Source: an uncultured Lachnospiraceae bacterium (lineage in GTDB: Bacteria > Bacillota > Clostridia > Lachnospirales > Lachnospiraceae). Taken from it: a stretch of DNA of 52,752 nucleotides. Below the pieces are notes generated by a model. The model was not told the DNA's origin. It made no database searches and saw nothing but the letters and a program-made list of their open reading frames with translations. The position numbers and the translations under genes were made by a program. Below, piece after piece: positions 15,725-22,920 of this stretch. Location of the stretch: NCBI GenBank assembly GCA_902787715.1, contig CADAHQ010000010.1, positions 1 to 52,752 of the forward strand, read 5' to 3'. Numbering within the stretch: the stretch's first letter is position 1; each line of letters begins with the position of its first letter.

Positions 15725-16225
15725 TCACGCAAAACGATATTCCATCTCGATGCACTCCCAGTTTCCGATGGGCAACGCACAGTTCTTCCGGCCAAACTCC
15801 CGGAATCCCGCAGCCTGATAGCAATATCTCGCCCGGTCATTGTTCGCAAACACGCCGAGCGTAACTCTCGTCGCCTGCAGGCGCTCCTTCGCATATGCAA
15901 GTCCGAGCGCGAGCATCTGCTTTCCGAGCCCCCTGCCGCGGATTTCAGGGTCGACGACTATGAATCCGAAGCGGTATACGGTCGCATCCTCATGCCCGGG
16001 ATGACGGATGATGAAATGCCCGACGGGCTTACCCTGCTCATCGGTCATGACAAGCGGAAAATAATTTCCCTCCGCCGTGCGCGGTGCATAATATGCCTCC
16101 ATGTCCTCCGCCTGCAGTGGGAATTTGTTGAACTGATCCGCAGACCAGCGGTACAGCTCCTCCTCGCTACGAATCCACGAACAGATGGCTTTCGCGTCCT
16201 CTTTCGTATAAGCTCTCAATTGCAT
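15725..16225 (-). CDS. GNAT N-acetyltransferase
   Basis: 166 residues. It opens with the typical strand 1 MQLRAYTKEDAKAICSWI. Motif A is GFIVVDPEIRGRGLGKQMLA (about 87-106, RGRGLG loop), and the closing segment RARYCYQAAGFREFG carries the Tyr general-acid candidate. The RimJ/RimL-like opening suggests a protein N-terminus, amino sugar or drug amine as acceptor; not defined. Start overlaps the stop of the PHP phosphatase by 10 bp. Confidence 0.85.
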   Translation of the reverse strand: MQLRAYTKEDAKAICSWIRSEEELYRWSADQFNKFPLQAEDMEAYYAPRTAEGNYFPLVMTDEQGKPVGHFIIRHPGHEDATVYRFGFIVVDPEIRGRGLGKQMLALGLAYAKERLQATRVTLGVFANNDRARYCYQAAGFREFGRKNCALPIGNWECIEMEYRFA

Positions 16226-17031
16226 AGTTTCCCCCCTCCTGCTTCGGCAACCGCTTCGCCGAGCTCTCTGATCATAAAGCCCACATCCTCCGGACGATGG
16301 GCGTCCGAGGAGGTGACAATCCGTACATTATGGCGCACCAAAGCCCGTAAAAGCTCCGGGTTCATGCCGAGCTCCCCGATCTCCGGGCATCTGCGGAATG
16401 CGCCGCTGTTCTGGTCTGCGTACATGCCGGCCTTCTCCAGTTCGCAGGCCAGCTTCTCGTAGTATTCCGCAAGGGAAAACGATGGCCGGTGCCCAAACAA
16501 TTTGATGTGATCGGGATGACCGATGCCGGTGAACAATCCGCTCTTTGCAAGCGAAAGGGAATCCTCGAAATAAGTCCGGAAGATTACATCCACATCCAAG
16601 CCTTCCCAGTGCTCCGCCGTGTGGTCAAACGCAAAATCCCCCGCAAAATGCACGCTTCCCAACAGGAAGTCAAAGCCCCTGTCCTTCGTTAATTCCGCCG
16701 TGAGATCCTCATAGTCCTTGAAGTAGCACACCTCGAGTCCGAACAGGATCTTCACCGGAAAATGCTCCTTCCGCACTTTCTCGATAAGCCGAAGATACTC
16801 CGTATAGTCCTTCGTTCCGCCGACCCTCCGAAACCATGCGTCCACGAACTCGCTGTGTACCCTCACGGAGTCGTACATGGGCGCAAACTCCGGGAAGAGA
16901 AAATTGTGCTCCAGAAGACGGATCTCCGTAAGTCCCGTCTCCACCGCGCGGTCAACAAACCGCTGAATCCACTCAAGCGAATAGTCGCCGCGTTCAATAT
17001 GAATATGTCCGTCAATCATTCTTTTTTCCAT
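16216..17031 (-). CDS. PHP-domain phosphoesterase, histidinol-phosphatase-like
   Basis: 271 residues, single PHP domain. Metal ligands appear in order: DGHIHIERGD near the start, LLEHNFLFPE, LFGLEVCYFKDYE, LLGSVHFAGD, GIGHPDHIKLF and TSSDAHRPEDVG. Length and motif spacing match HisK/HisJ-type histidinol phosphatases, but no other his gene is near, so a different phosphomonoester is equally likely. GGAG site. It is coupled to the neighbours: 2 bp after the CN hydrolase stop and overlapping the GNAT at 15725-16225. Confidence 0.85.
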   Translation of the reverse strand: MEKRMIDGHIHIERGDYSLEWIQRFVDRAVETGLTEIRLLEHNFLFPEFAPMYDSVRVHSEFVDAWFRRVGGTKDYTEYLRLIEKVRKEHFPVKILFGLEVCYFKDYEDLTAELTKDRGFDFLLGSVHFAGDFAFDHTAEHWEGLDVDVIFRTYFEDSLSLAKSGLFTGIGHPDHIKLFGHRPSFSLAEYYEKLACELEKAGMYADQNSGAFRRCPEIGELGMNPELLRALVRHNVRIVTSSDAHRPEDVGFMIRELGEAVAEAGGGKLCN

Positions 17032-17033
17032 AG

Positions 17034-17747
17034 CTACTCCACCGTGACGATCAGTACTCCCTCGGTATCGAAGGGAAACTGCGCCGCAACCGCTCCGTCC
17101 CGGAAGCAGAAAGCTCCGCCGTGGTTTACCGGGGCGTTATCCAGCGGATTGATCAGCAAAGTCTCCTTCGCCGCAAGCAAAGCCTGCGCTGCGTATTCCT
17201 CGATTGCGCCGTCTTCCCATTCTTCTGTCGAATAATTCACATACACCGGCCAAAGCAGCGTATGTTCGGTCCGAAACCGCTCCGGATAGTCCCACAGATC
17301 ACCGCAGAGCGCAATCACGAAGTCCTTTCCCTGCAGGCGAAAGGCTTCCGTCTCCGTCCCCTCGCAATAGTGGTCATCGGTCCGGGTGAACTCCTTCCAC
17401 CCTTTGGAAATCCGCCGGTAATTGTAAAGGATTACTCCGTCTGCGATCACCGCGCAGGATGAATACAACCGCTCCCCGTCTCGCTCGATATAGCCAAACA
17501 TGACAGCCACACCGTACGTTACGGTCATCTTCCGAAGCCGCTCCATGGTCTCCGAATCCTTCGAGACCGCCGTGTTCTTATCGATTTCATAGTCCCAGCA
17601 CAAGGAATCAAAGCCCTGCAGAAAAGCTTCCCCAAAGCACAGAAGCTCAACCTTTCCCTGCGCTTCGCGCATCGCCCGTTCTATCTGACCGATGTTAAAT
17701 TCCGTATTCTTATTTTCGCACCGGTAAGATGCGAGTCCGATTCTCAT
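17034..17747 (-). CDS. Carbon-nitrogen hydrolase (nitrilase superfamily)
   Basis: About 237 residues from ATG 17747 (GAGGGGTGA upstream). Catalytic triad visible: Glu in LLCFGEAFLQG, Lys in YRRISKGWKE, and Cys in IALCGDLWDYPE. It should hydrolyse an amide or nitrile of a small molecule in the cytoplasm. The chain is a little short for the superfamily, with truncated loops. It is first in a tight run with the PHP phosphatase and a GNAT. A TACANNTGTA dyad lies 39 bp upstream. Confidence 0.85.
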   Translation of the reverse strand: MRIGLASYRCENKNTEFNIGQIERAMREAQGKVELLCFGEAFLQGFDSLCWDYEIDKNTAVSKDSETMERLRKMTVTYGVAVMFGYIERDGERLYSSCAVIADGVILYNYRRISKGWKEFTRTDDHYCEGTETEAFRLQGKDFVIALCGDLWDYPERFRTEHTLLWPVYVNYSTEEWEDGAIEEYAAQALLAAKETLLINPLDNAPVNHGGAFCFRDGAVAAQFPFDTEGVLIVTVE

Positions 17748-17785
17748 AATCTCACCCCTCACTTTAAAAGCGCGTATTTGCACAG

Positions 17786-17801
17786 TTCTACAGATGTAGA
17801 A
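17786..17801. promoter_or_regulatory. 16 bp dyad containing a BlaI/CopY-type box
   Basis: TTCTACAGATGTAGAA, 7 bp arms, with core TACA-GA-TGTA. This matches the TACANNTGTA core bound by BlaI/MecI/CopY repressors. It lies between hipA (stop 17805) and the CN-hydrolase start (17747). No BlaI-type regulator is in the window, so the assignment rests on sequence alone. Confidence 0.4.
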
Positions 17802-17804
17802 TAC

Positions 17805-19055
17805 TTAACGGACACACGCAGAGAATGCCGGTTCCATTCTTTCTGCCTCATTCCTGCCGATTCCGTAAAGGCTTGCCGTTTTTCTCCAGTTTGCACCGAC
17901 AATGCATTTAATCCTCTTAACCTGTTCCTCTGCATTTTTCTTTGCAATTCCATAATACGGAGCAGCGCTGATTGCCAGTTCGAAATCTATTGCAGAATTG
18001 TCGGCATCTACATTCAAAGACAGGAACTCTCCGTAAATGTCCGGATTTACATCATACATCGGAGACAACTTCCATCCGTCACTTGTCAGCAGAAATCCGT
18101 GATTTCGGAAATGGTCATCCGTGTTAGACACTGCCATGCTGAACACGATCCGATTCCACAATTCAGATAAATCCTCCTTCGGCTTTGCACCGTTTGCCTT
18201 AAGGAAGGAAGCAATCTCCAGATAACTGCTGCCTTCTGCTGCGCCTGCACCATCTGTCTTTCCGAGCATTGTCATGGCAGACGAAAAATGAACACGCCGT
18301 TTTCCGTCCCGATCGAATCGTTTTACTAAATACGTTGTTCCGAGTTTGGAAAACTTCTCTGCCTTTGCTTCCGGAACAGTGATCCCGCACAGCACTGCCA
18401 GATCGTGTACCGTCATTTCCCATGCACCCGAATCAAACGAATCATTTTTCGAAGGAAACTTTGCAATCCACAGTGTCCCGTCCGGAGCCATCACGGAAGC
18501 TTTCGGTCTGGCACCGCCGAGAGACGATCCGGGAGCCAGCAATTGACGCAGCCATTTTCCTTCATCCCCGATATCGTCCTGCTCGAATGCTGTCGAAGCC
18601 CGCTCCAATTCCCGCAGCGATGTCCACGGCGGTGTCGCATAATCTTTCTCGTTTGAAAGGAACTCACCCGAAGGATCAACCTTGAACCGCAAACCTCCCA
18701 TGCGGCTCTCGTCATAAACCCCGAGCAAATAATCGCTTTCCGTCAGTTTTCGCGGTTTTTCCGATGCTGTTCTTGCCCGAAGTTCTTCCCTTCGGTTCAT
18801 CAGTTTTCGCCCCCATCGATCAGGGCTGGAATCTGCAAAAATTCCAAAGAACTTTTTCTCTCCGTATACATATTGTCTTCCCGCAAACATTTGCAGGTCA
18901 GGATCCAACAAGGTAAATCCTTTTTGCAGCCAATCCGCATCGTATTCAAAAGAGCAAATTTCATTGCCTCTCGTCTGTGAAACGAAGAGTTTGCCGATTA
19001 ATTCTTCTTGGAATGACAGAAAATCCGCATACACATAGATAATCTTCTCCTCCAT
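17805..19055 (-). CDS. hipA: HipA-type serine/threonine kinase toxin
   Basis: 416 residues, full length. Features: FFGIFADSSPDRWGRKLM, the G-rich PGSSLGGARPKA loop (about 176-186), ATP-site Lys in WIAKFPSK (K199), catalytic loop VSNTDDHFRNHGF (about 309-321) and metal-binding MYDVNP (about 333-338). HipA kinases phosphorylate a translation target (glutamyl-tRNA synthetase in E. coli) and are neutralised by HipB. It follows hipB by 4 bp, as usual. The module is AT-rich (about 40% GC in the part sampled) inside a GC-rich array, suggesting separate acquisition. Confidence 0.9.
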   Translation of the reverse strand: MEEKIIYVYADFLSFQEELIGKLFVSQTRGNEICSFEYDADWLQKGFTLLDPDLQMFAGRQYVYGEKKFFGIFADSSPDRWGRKLMNRREELRARTASEKPRKLTESDYLLGVYDESRMGGLRFKVDPSGEFLSNEKDYATPPWTSLRELERASTAFEQDDIGDEGKWLRQLLAPGSSLGGARPKASVMAPDGTLWIAKFPSKNDSFDSGAWEMTVHDLAVLCGITVPEAKAEKFSKLGTTYLVKRFDRDGKRRVHFSSAMTMLGKTDGAGAAEGSSYLEIASFLKANGAKPKEDLSELWNRIVFSMAVSNTDDHFRNHGFLLTSDGWKLSPMYDVNPDIYGEFLSLNVDADNSAIDFELAISAAPYYGIAKKNAEEQVKRIKCIVGANWRKTASLYGIGRNEAERMEPAFSACVR

Positions 19056-19059
19056 AAGA

Positions 19060-19377
19060 CTACCCCCGCTTCGTCACGCGTTTCTTCACCGCCAGATCAA
19101 GGTCTTGCAGTTTTCTTCCCAACTCGTCATCCTTTGCGACAAGCAAAAGATCGCGATCCATGTAGTTAAGGGCATGTAACACAGCTGCATAACAACCCAT
19201 AGCAACAGAAGGCGATCCCTTCTCGATTGATACAAGGGTCGCCCTGCTGATTCCCGCACGTTCCGCCACCAACTCTGCAGAGATTTTCCTTCGAAGTCTG
19301 GCGTATTTTATCTGTTCACCCATTTGTGACAAAATCTTTTCTGTCTCAGGAAGTAATACAATTGATCTTTTAGGCAT
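19060..19377 (-). CDS. hipB: HipB-like helix-turn-helix antitoxin
   Basis: 105 residues. An XRE-type HTH spans about 18-75, with recognition segment ELVAERAGISRATLVSIEKG. The C-terminal tail (LGRKLQDLDLAVKKRVTKRG) is charged. AAGGAGG precedes the ATG. It should bind and restrain HipA and repress the shared promoter at 19401-19429, where AAACA/TGTTT and ATAAT/ATTAT inverted repeats are seen. Confidence 0.9.
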   Translation of the reverse strand: MPKRSIVLLPETEKILSQMGEQIKYARLRRKISAELVAERAGISRATLVSIEKGSPSVAMGCYAAVLHALNYMDRDLLLVAKDDELGRKLQDLDLAVKKRVTKRG

Positions 19378-19400
19378 ACAAGCACCTCCTTATGTCTATA

Positions 19401-19429
19401 ATATTAAACATTATCGGTGTTTATGTCAA
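19401..19429 (-). promoter_or_regulatory. hipBA promoter with overlapping dyads
   Basis: Minus-strand TTGACA (19429-19424), 17 bp spacer, TAATAT (19406-19401), then AAGGAGG and ATG 19377. The spacer and -10 hold AAACA-N7-TGTTT and ATAAT-N7-ATTAT inverted repeats, likely HipB operators. Confidence 0.85.
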
Positions 19430-19475
19430 GTTTTATCATCTTTATTGCGTCACTATTCGTCTCTTGCTCTCAAGT

Positions 19476-20240
19476 TTAATGTGTCCGATACGTTCTGTCG
19501 ACTTCGTATGCCGGATACTCGTGGCTGAATCGATAGCCGAGGGTCTCCGCCAAATGCACCGAAATCGGATTGTGCGCATCCCAGCTCGGGTACAACCCTT
19601 CCGAGAGGCACTGCAAAATCAGCGCAGCGCAGCAAACCCTCGCCAGGCCCTTCTGCCGCTCCTCCTTCACGGTGTCCACCTCAACCTCGATTCCCTCAAG
19701 ATATCTTGAGTAGGAGGACGCCCCGGAAACAATCCGGCCCTCCCGAAGAATCACGAAGCCGCGGCCGAGCGTGAGGAACTGCTCCTTGCTCTCAAAGCAG
19801 GCCACAAAGCTTGCGGTCTCCGGATCCGTAAGGCACAAATCGTAGAGTTCGCCGTCGATTTTCCGGAATTCATAGCCGTCGGGAAGCATTTGCCGATACT
19901 GCTCCAGACGGGCCCGGTCAAACTGTGTGTCTTTACGGATGGCATACCGCGTAACCCGTTTGCAATCCGGGAAGCACTCCTCAAGCAAAGCGCTCCAGGC
20001 CTCATTTTCCGGGACCATGATAAAAAAGCCCGCGGGCTTTCCCTCCAAAAGCTCCCGGTCAGGCTCCCCCGCGCAAAATGCAAAGCACCCGACGACCGCG
20101 ATGGCGGACTTCGGCGCTTCCGTGTCGGTCACAAGAATCGTGCCCATAACCTTCTGCTGGCAGGACCACACGCAGGTGTCCTCCCATCCCGCGAAGATTT
20201 CCCGTACCTTCGAAGTATCTTCCAAACGCTGCAATCCCAT
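19476..20240 (-). CDS. GNAT acetyltransferase (PF12746-like)
   Basis: 254 residues. The N-terminal half (about 1-125) is a degenerate alpha/beta domain with PAGFFIMVPENEAWSALLEE. The C-terminal GNAT half has GRIVSGASSYSRYLEGIEVEVDT and the acetyl-CoA segment VKEERQKGLARVCCAALI, followed by SWDAHNPISVHLAETLGYRF. This two-part layout is that of the GNAT_acetyltran family. Substrate unknown. AAAGGAAG site. A 9-codon leader ORF ends immediately before its ATG. Confidence 0.85.
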   Translation of the reverse strand: MGLQRLEDTSKVREIFAGWEDTCVWSCQQKVMGTILVTDTEAPKSAIAVVGCFAFCAGEPDRELLEGKPAGFFIMVPENEAWSALLEECFPDCKRVTRYAIRKDTQFDRARLEQYRQMLPDGYEFRKIDGELYDLCLTDPETASFVACFESKEQFLTLGRGFVILREGRIVSGASSYSRYLEGIEVEVDTVKEERQKGLARVCCAALILQCLSEGLYPSWDAHNPISVHLAETLGYRFSHEYPAYEVDRTYRTH

Positions 20241-20270
20241 TTAAGCTTCCTTTCGAAAAATGATATTCAT
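20241..20270 (-). CDS. Nine-residue leader ORF before the GNAT at 19476-20240
   Basis: Encodes MNIIFRKEA, with an AGGTGA ribosome site upstream; its stop TAA (20241-20243) abuts the next ATG (20240). Within this ORF lies AAAGGAAG, the GNAT's own ribosome site. A ribosome translating the leader would occupy that site, so it probably tunes or couples GNAT translation. It could be chance; the good spacing at both ends argues against that. Confidence 0.45.
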   Translation of the reverse strand: MNIIFRKEA

Positions 20271-20283
20271 GCGGTTTCACCTC

Positions 20284-20811
20284 TCAGAAATTGTCCAGCA
20301 CTCCCTGTCCTAACCCGTAGCCTTCCTTGGAAAACACGAGGACAAATTCCCCCGCCTTTCGAAAGCCCTCCTCGTAGTACCGGTTATCGGCCTTCAGCCG
20401 CTCCGGCGTGCAGTAGGAATCGTCGCCCCTCTTCTCGATGTCGGAGGCATGCTCCATAATCTCCTCAAAGCGCTCGTCGATATAATCATCCCGCATCACA
20501 AGACACAGGAACTTGATCTTCGAGAGGTACTCCTCCGTAAAATCCTTCCGCCACTCGAAGGGTATGTAGCACCCCTCCACGATGAGATTCTGATCGTTCT
20601 CAATGGCTGTCTTGATCATCTCGCGAACGATCGGCCAGAGGTAGTCCGTCAGCTTATCATCGTCCTCCGGCGTCAGGTCGGTGTTGCCGCTTCGAATCAG
20701 GCCCATCTTCAGATGGTCGATGGACAGATACGGATATTTGCACTTTTCCAAAAGCTGCTGCGCCAGCACTGTCTTTCCGGTGTGGGATGCACCGGCTATC
20801 ATAAAAACCAT
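20284..20811 (-). CDS. P-loop kinase, AAA-type small-molecule kinase
   Basis: About 175 residues from ATG 20811 (AGAGAGAG site). P-loop GASHTGKT (about 6-13) is followed by YLSIDHLKMGLIRSG and by LIVEGCYIPFEW, a Walker B-like strand. Size and order resemble small antibiotic or nucleoside kinases such as the chloramphenicol phosphotransferase/adenylate kinase group. No acceptor can be named. Lies 13 bp after the histidine phosphatase. Confidence 0.75.
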   Translation of the reverse strand: MVFMIAGASHTGKTVLAQQLLEKCKYPYLSIDHLKMGLIRSGNTDLTPEDDDKLTDYLWPIVREMIKTAIENDQNLIVEGCYIPFEWRKDFTEEYLSKIKFLCLVMRDDYIDERFEEIMEHASDIEKRGDDSYCTPERLKADNRYYEEGFRKAGEFVLVFSKEGYGLGQGVLDNF

Positions 20812-20824
20812 AATCTCTCTCTTT

Positions 20825-21496
20825 CTACACCGTCTCGTCCAGATGGTGTGCATCCGCCATATACTCTACAATCGGCATCGCCAAAGCGCCGGGCCGCCGG
20901 TCAAACCGAAGGGATGTAACGCTGGTGTGCCGAAGGTGCCCGAGCACCGACATCATGTGCGGGAAGGAAATATTCAAAACCCGCGAAAGGAACGCCGTCG
21001 ACGAACCACCGTGGCTGAACAAAACAAGCGTCCGCTTCCGGTCGTCCTCGTTGGTGCAGCGGTAATACAAGCCTTCCCTGCGGTACCCGAGGCTTGCAAG
21101 CCACTCGTCCGTCCCGGCCATTACTTTTTCGGCGTCAATTGTGGCTGTATTGTCCGCATATCCCGGATACTCCCGCCAATTCGGCACCTGCAGATTCTTT
21201 CCCTCGTGAATCAAATCCATCGCCACAAGCCAGGGGTTGCCGCTTTGATACAGTGCATCCTCCCTGCCGTAGCGAATCTCTTCCATGAAATCAAGGATGT
21301 GAATCTCGCCGATTCCCGACGCCTTCGCGAAGGGCTGCGCCGTCTGCCTTGCACGCCCGAGGGGCGAACAGTAAATCTCCTGAATCCCCTCCCGTAGCAG
21401 GCGTTTTGCAACAATCTTCGCCTGCTCGTGACCGAGTTCGGTCAGGCAATCCAGCTCGTAGTTCGGATCTCCGTGGCGCACCAGCAAAAGTCTCAT
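20825..21496 (-). CDS. Histidine phosphatase family protein
   Basis: About 223 residues from ATG 21496 (AAAGGAG site). RHG catalytic motif at residues 7-9 (LLLVRHGDPNYELDCLTELG), then SPLGRARQTAQPFA with the second conserved Arg, and the second catalytic His in VLFSHGGSS. Cytoplasmic phosphomonoesterase of the phosphoglycerate-mutase-like type. It begins a transcription unit with a recognisable promoter at 21534-21562. Confidence 0.9.
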   Translation of the reverse strand: MRLLLVRHGDPNYELDCLTELGHEQAKIVAKRLLREGIQEIYCSPLGRARQTAQPFAKASGIGEIHILDFMEEIRYGREDALYQSGNPWLVAMDLIHEGKNLQVPNWREYPGYADNTATIDAEKVMAGTDEWLASLGYRREGLYYRCTNEDDRKRTLVLFSHGGSSTAFLSRVLNISFPHMMSVLGHLRHTSVTSLRFDRRPGALAMPIVEYMADAHHLDETV

Positions 21497-21533
21497 TGTA
21501 AGTCTCCTTTCGGCCGTGGGAAAGTATTGGTTT

Positions 21534-21562
21534 ATTATACCACAAAACAGGCCGTTTGTCGC
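21534..21562 (-). promoter_or_regulatory. Promoter of the histidine phosphatase gene
   Basis: Minus-strand GCGACA (21562-21557), 17 bp spacer and perfect TATAAT (21539-21534), 38 bp before ATG 21496. It marks an internal transcription start in the array. Confidence 0.65.
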
Positions 21563-21583
21563 GGAAAACATCGATTCCGGCGT

Positions 21584-22240
21584 CTAAGAAATCCAGTATG
21601 TTCCGTCAGGCGCCTGCGTGATTGTACCAATCTCCTCCGACAGCGTATTTCCCTCAAAATCCTTCATAATCACCTTGTGGTAAAAGCGGTAGTTCTCGCC
21701 GGCACAATCGTGCTCGTCGTCCCAGCCTTCCTCCACCCATTCCTCGAGGTAAACCCGGTCCCCGGAAATCAGCGCAACCGTCTGGTGAGGCGAAAGTGCA
21801 ATGGAAAAAGGCTGCGGGAAATAGCAGGATGCATTTGCCGCGTTTTGACTCACGACATGCACCCCCTCCCCGAGAATCCGGAGGTTGTAAAGGCTCACTT
21901 CCGAAACGGCAAATGCCGCTGCTTCCGCGGGCTTTTCCCCCGGCCGGTACGAAAAGAGCGTCACCCTCTTTTTCCCGTAGTCGCCCTGCAGAAACCAGTA
22001 GGCGCCGTCCGCGTACACCGGCTCGCCGTAGAGCACGTTCTTCCGCTTGCGAAACGGCTTGTACACCGCTCCGGTTGTGAAGTCATAGAACAGAATTACC
22101 GAGCCCGGATATCCGCCGCGCTCCGCCCACTCCGTCAGGTCGTAGAGATCCGAACTGTCCGAGTGCGCATAGCCAAGGCGCTCCTGCCCGGCAATCTGCT
22201 CCACATAAAGGCCTTCGATTCGTTCAAACCGTTTGATCAT
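21584..22240 (-). CDS. Hypothetical protein, beta-rich
   Basis: 218 residues, family not recognised. Repeated strand-turn units (SVILFYDFTTGAVYKPF, GAYWFLQGDYGKKRVTLFSY, HQTVALISGDRVYLEEW, HKVIMKDFEGNTL) suggest a propeller-like or sandwich fold that ends TQAPDGTYWIS. No signal peptide or catalytic motif. ATG 22240 lies inside a 25-codon leader ORF (22224-22301), and the leader's Lys-Glu codons carry the ribosome site, so its translation is probably coupled. Confidence 0.6.
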   Translation of the reverse strand: MIKRFERIEGLYVEQIAGQERLGYAHSDSSDLYDLTEWAERGGYPGSVILFYDFTTGAVYKPFRKRKNVLYGEPVYADGAYWFLQGDYGKKRVTLFSYRPGEKPAEAAAFAVSEVSLYNLRILGEGVHVVSQNAANASCYFPQPFSIALSPHQTVALISGDRVYLEEWVEEGWDDEHDCAGENYRFYHKVIMKDFEGNTLSEEIGTITQAPDGTYWIS

Positions 22241-22301
22241 TGTCTTTCTCCTTCACCATGCTCCTAATCCGGATCGTCCCGTCATCGTAGTAAACTGTCA
22301 T
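22224..22301 (-). CDS. 25-codon leader or truncated GNAT N-terminus
   Basis: Starts at ATG 22301 with GAGG eight bases upstream and reads MTVYYDDGTIRIRSMVKEKD, then five more residues to TGA, overlapping the next gene's start by 17 bases. The first 16 residues resemble the start of the GNAT domain in the kinase-GNAT fusion at 31402-32571 (TTIYYRDDKLTIRSMVPED). It is best read as the 5' stub of a lost acetyltransferase, now acting, if at all, as a translated leader. Confidence 0.5.
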   Translation of the reverse strand: MTVYYDDGTIRIRSMVKEKDNDQTV

Positions 22302-22325
22302 ATGTAAATCCTCATTCTTTCGTTT

Positions 22326-22919
22326 TTAATCTTTAAGGATCTCCTGCACCGCATTTTCCGGAAGCTCGGAAAATGCGACCACTTCCTTCGGCGGAACGCA
22401 GTGCTCGTTGATGATTTTCTCCATCCAAAGGAGATTATACCAGCGGCCGAATTTGTTGCCGCAGCCGTTGTAGCGGGCAACCGGCTTATAACCGATTGCT
22501 TCGTGGAAATTCTCGCTGTTTCTTGTGAGGTAAGGGTCTTCCTCCTCCATCGGATCCGCCGCTCCGGCATAGAGATTGGTGATGTTTTGAAGCTTTAAAA
22601 TCGCTTCCAGCTTCTCGTACAGAAGCTTCCCGATGCCTCTTCTGTGGTAATCCCGGTCGATGTAAATCGAAGTGCCGGCCGCCCAGCCGTAAGCCGCTCT
22701 CTGGGCAAACCGGGACGCATAGATATAGCCGACGATTCGGCCGTCCTCCTCCGCCACAATGTAGGGATACTTCACAAGCGTGCTCCGGATTCGCTCCGTA
22801 AACTCCGCAAGGGTCGGCACATCGTACTCGTACGAGACGGCTGTATTTTCCACGTAGTAAGCGTAAATCTCAAGAATTCGCGGGGCGTCCTCCACCCTCG
22901 CAATACGAAACGTAATCAT
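22326..22919 (-). CDS. GNAT N-acetyltransferase, phosphinothricin acetyltransferase-like
   Basis: 197 residues. The Pat/Bar-type pattern is clear: ITFRIARVEDAPRILEIYAYYVENTAVSYEY at the N-terminus, WAAGTSIYIDRDYHRRGIGKLLYEKLE as motif A (about 79-105), then EAIGYKPVARYNGCGNKFGRWYNLLWMEK. Members acetylate phosphinothricin, methionine sulfone or other amino acid analogues. AAGGAGAT site. A perfect 10 bp inverted repeat lies near its 3' end (22351-22376). Confidence 0.85.
   Translation of the reverse strand: MITFRIARVEDAPRILEIYAYYVENTAVSYEYDVPTLAEFTERIRSTLVKYPYIVAEEDGRIVGYIYASRFAQRAAYGWAAGTSIYIDRDYHRRGIGKLLYEKLEAILKLQNITNLYAGAADPMEEEDPYLTRNSENFHEAIGYKPVARYNGCGNKFGRWYNLLWMEKIINEHCVPPKEVVAFSELPENAVQEILKD
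22351..22376. repeat. 10 bp inverted repeat made of two octamer copies
   Basis: GCATTTTCCG (22351-22360) and CGGAAAATGC (22367-22376), six bases apart, give a perfect stem inside the last codons of the Pat-like gene. Both arms contain the over-represented octamer CGGAAAAT. It might act as a weak 3' hairpin between this gene and 21584-22301. Confidence 0.5.
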
Positions 22920-22920
22920 G

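Noticed and set aside
16216-17031. Histidine biosynthesis gene hisK
   Set aside because: The PHP motifs fit, but no other histidine gene is near and PHP proteins have many substrates, so no gene symbol is given.
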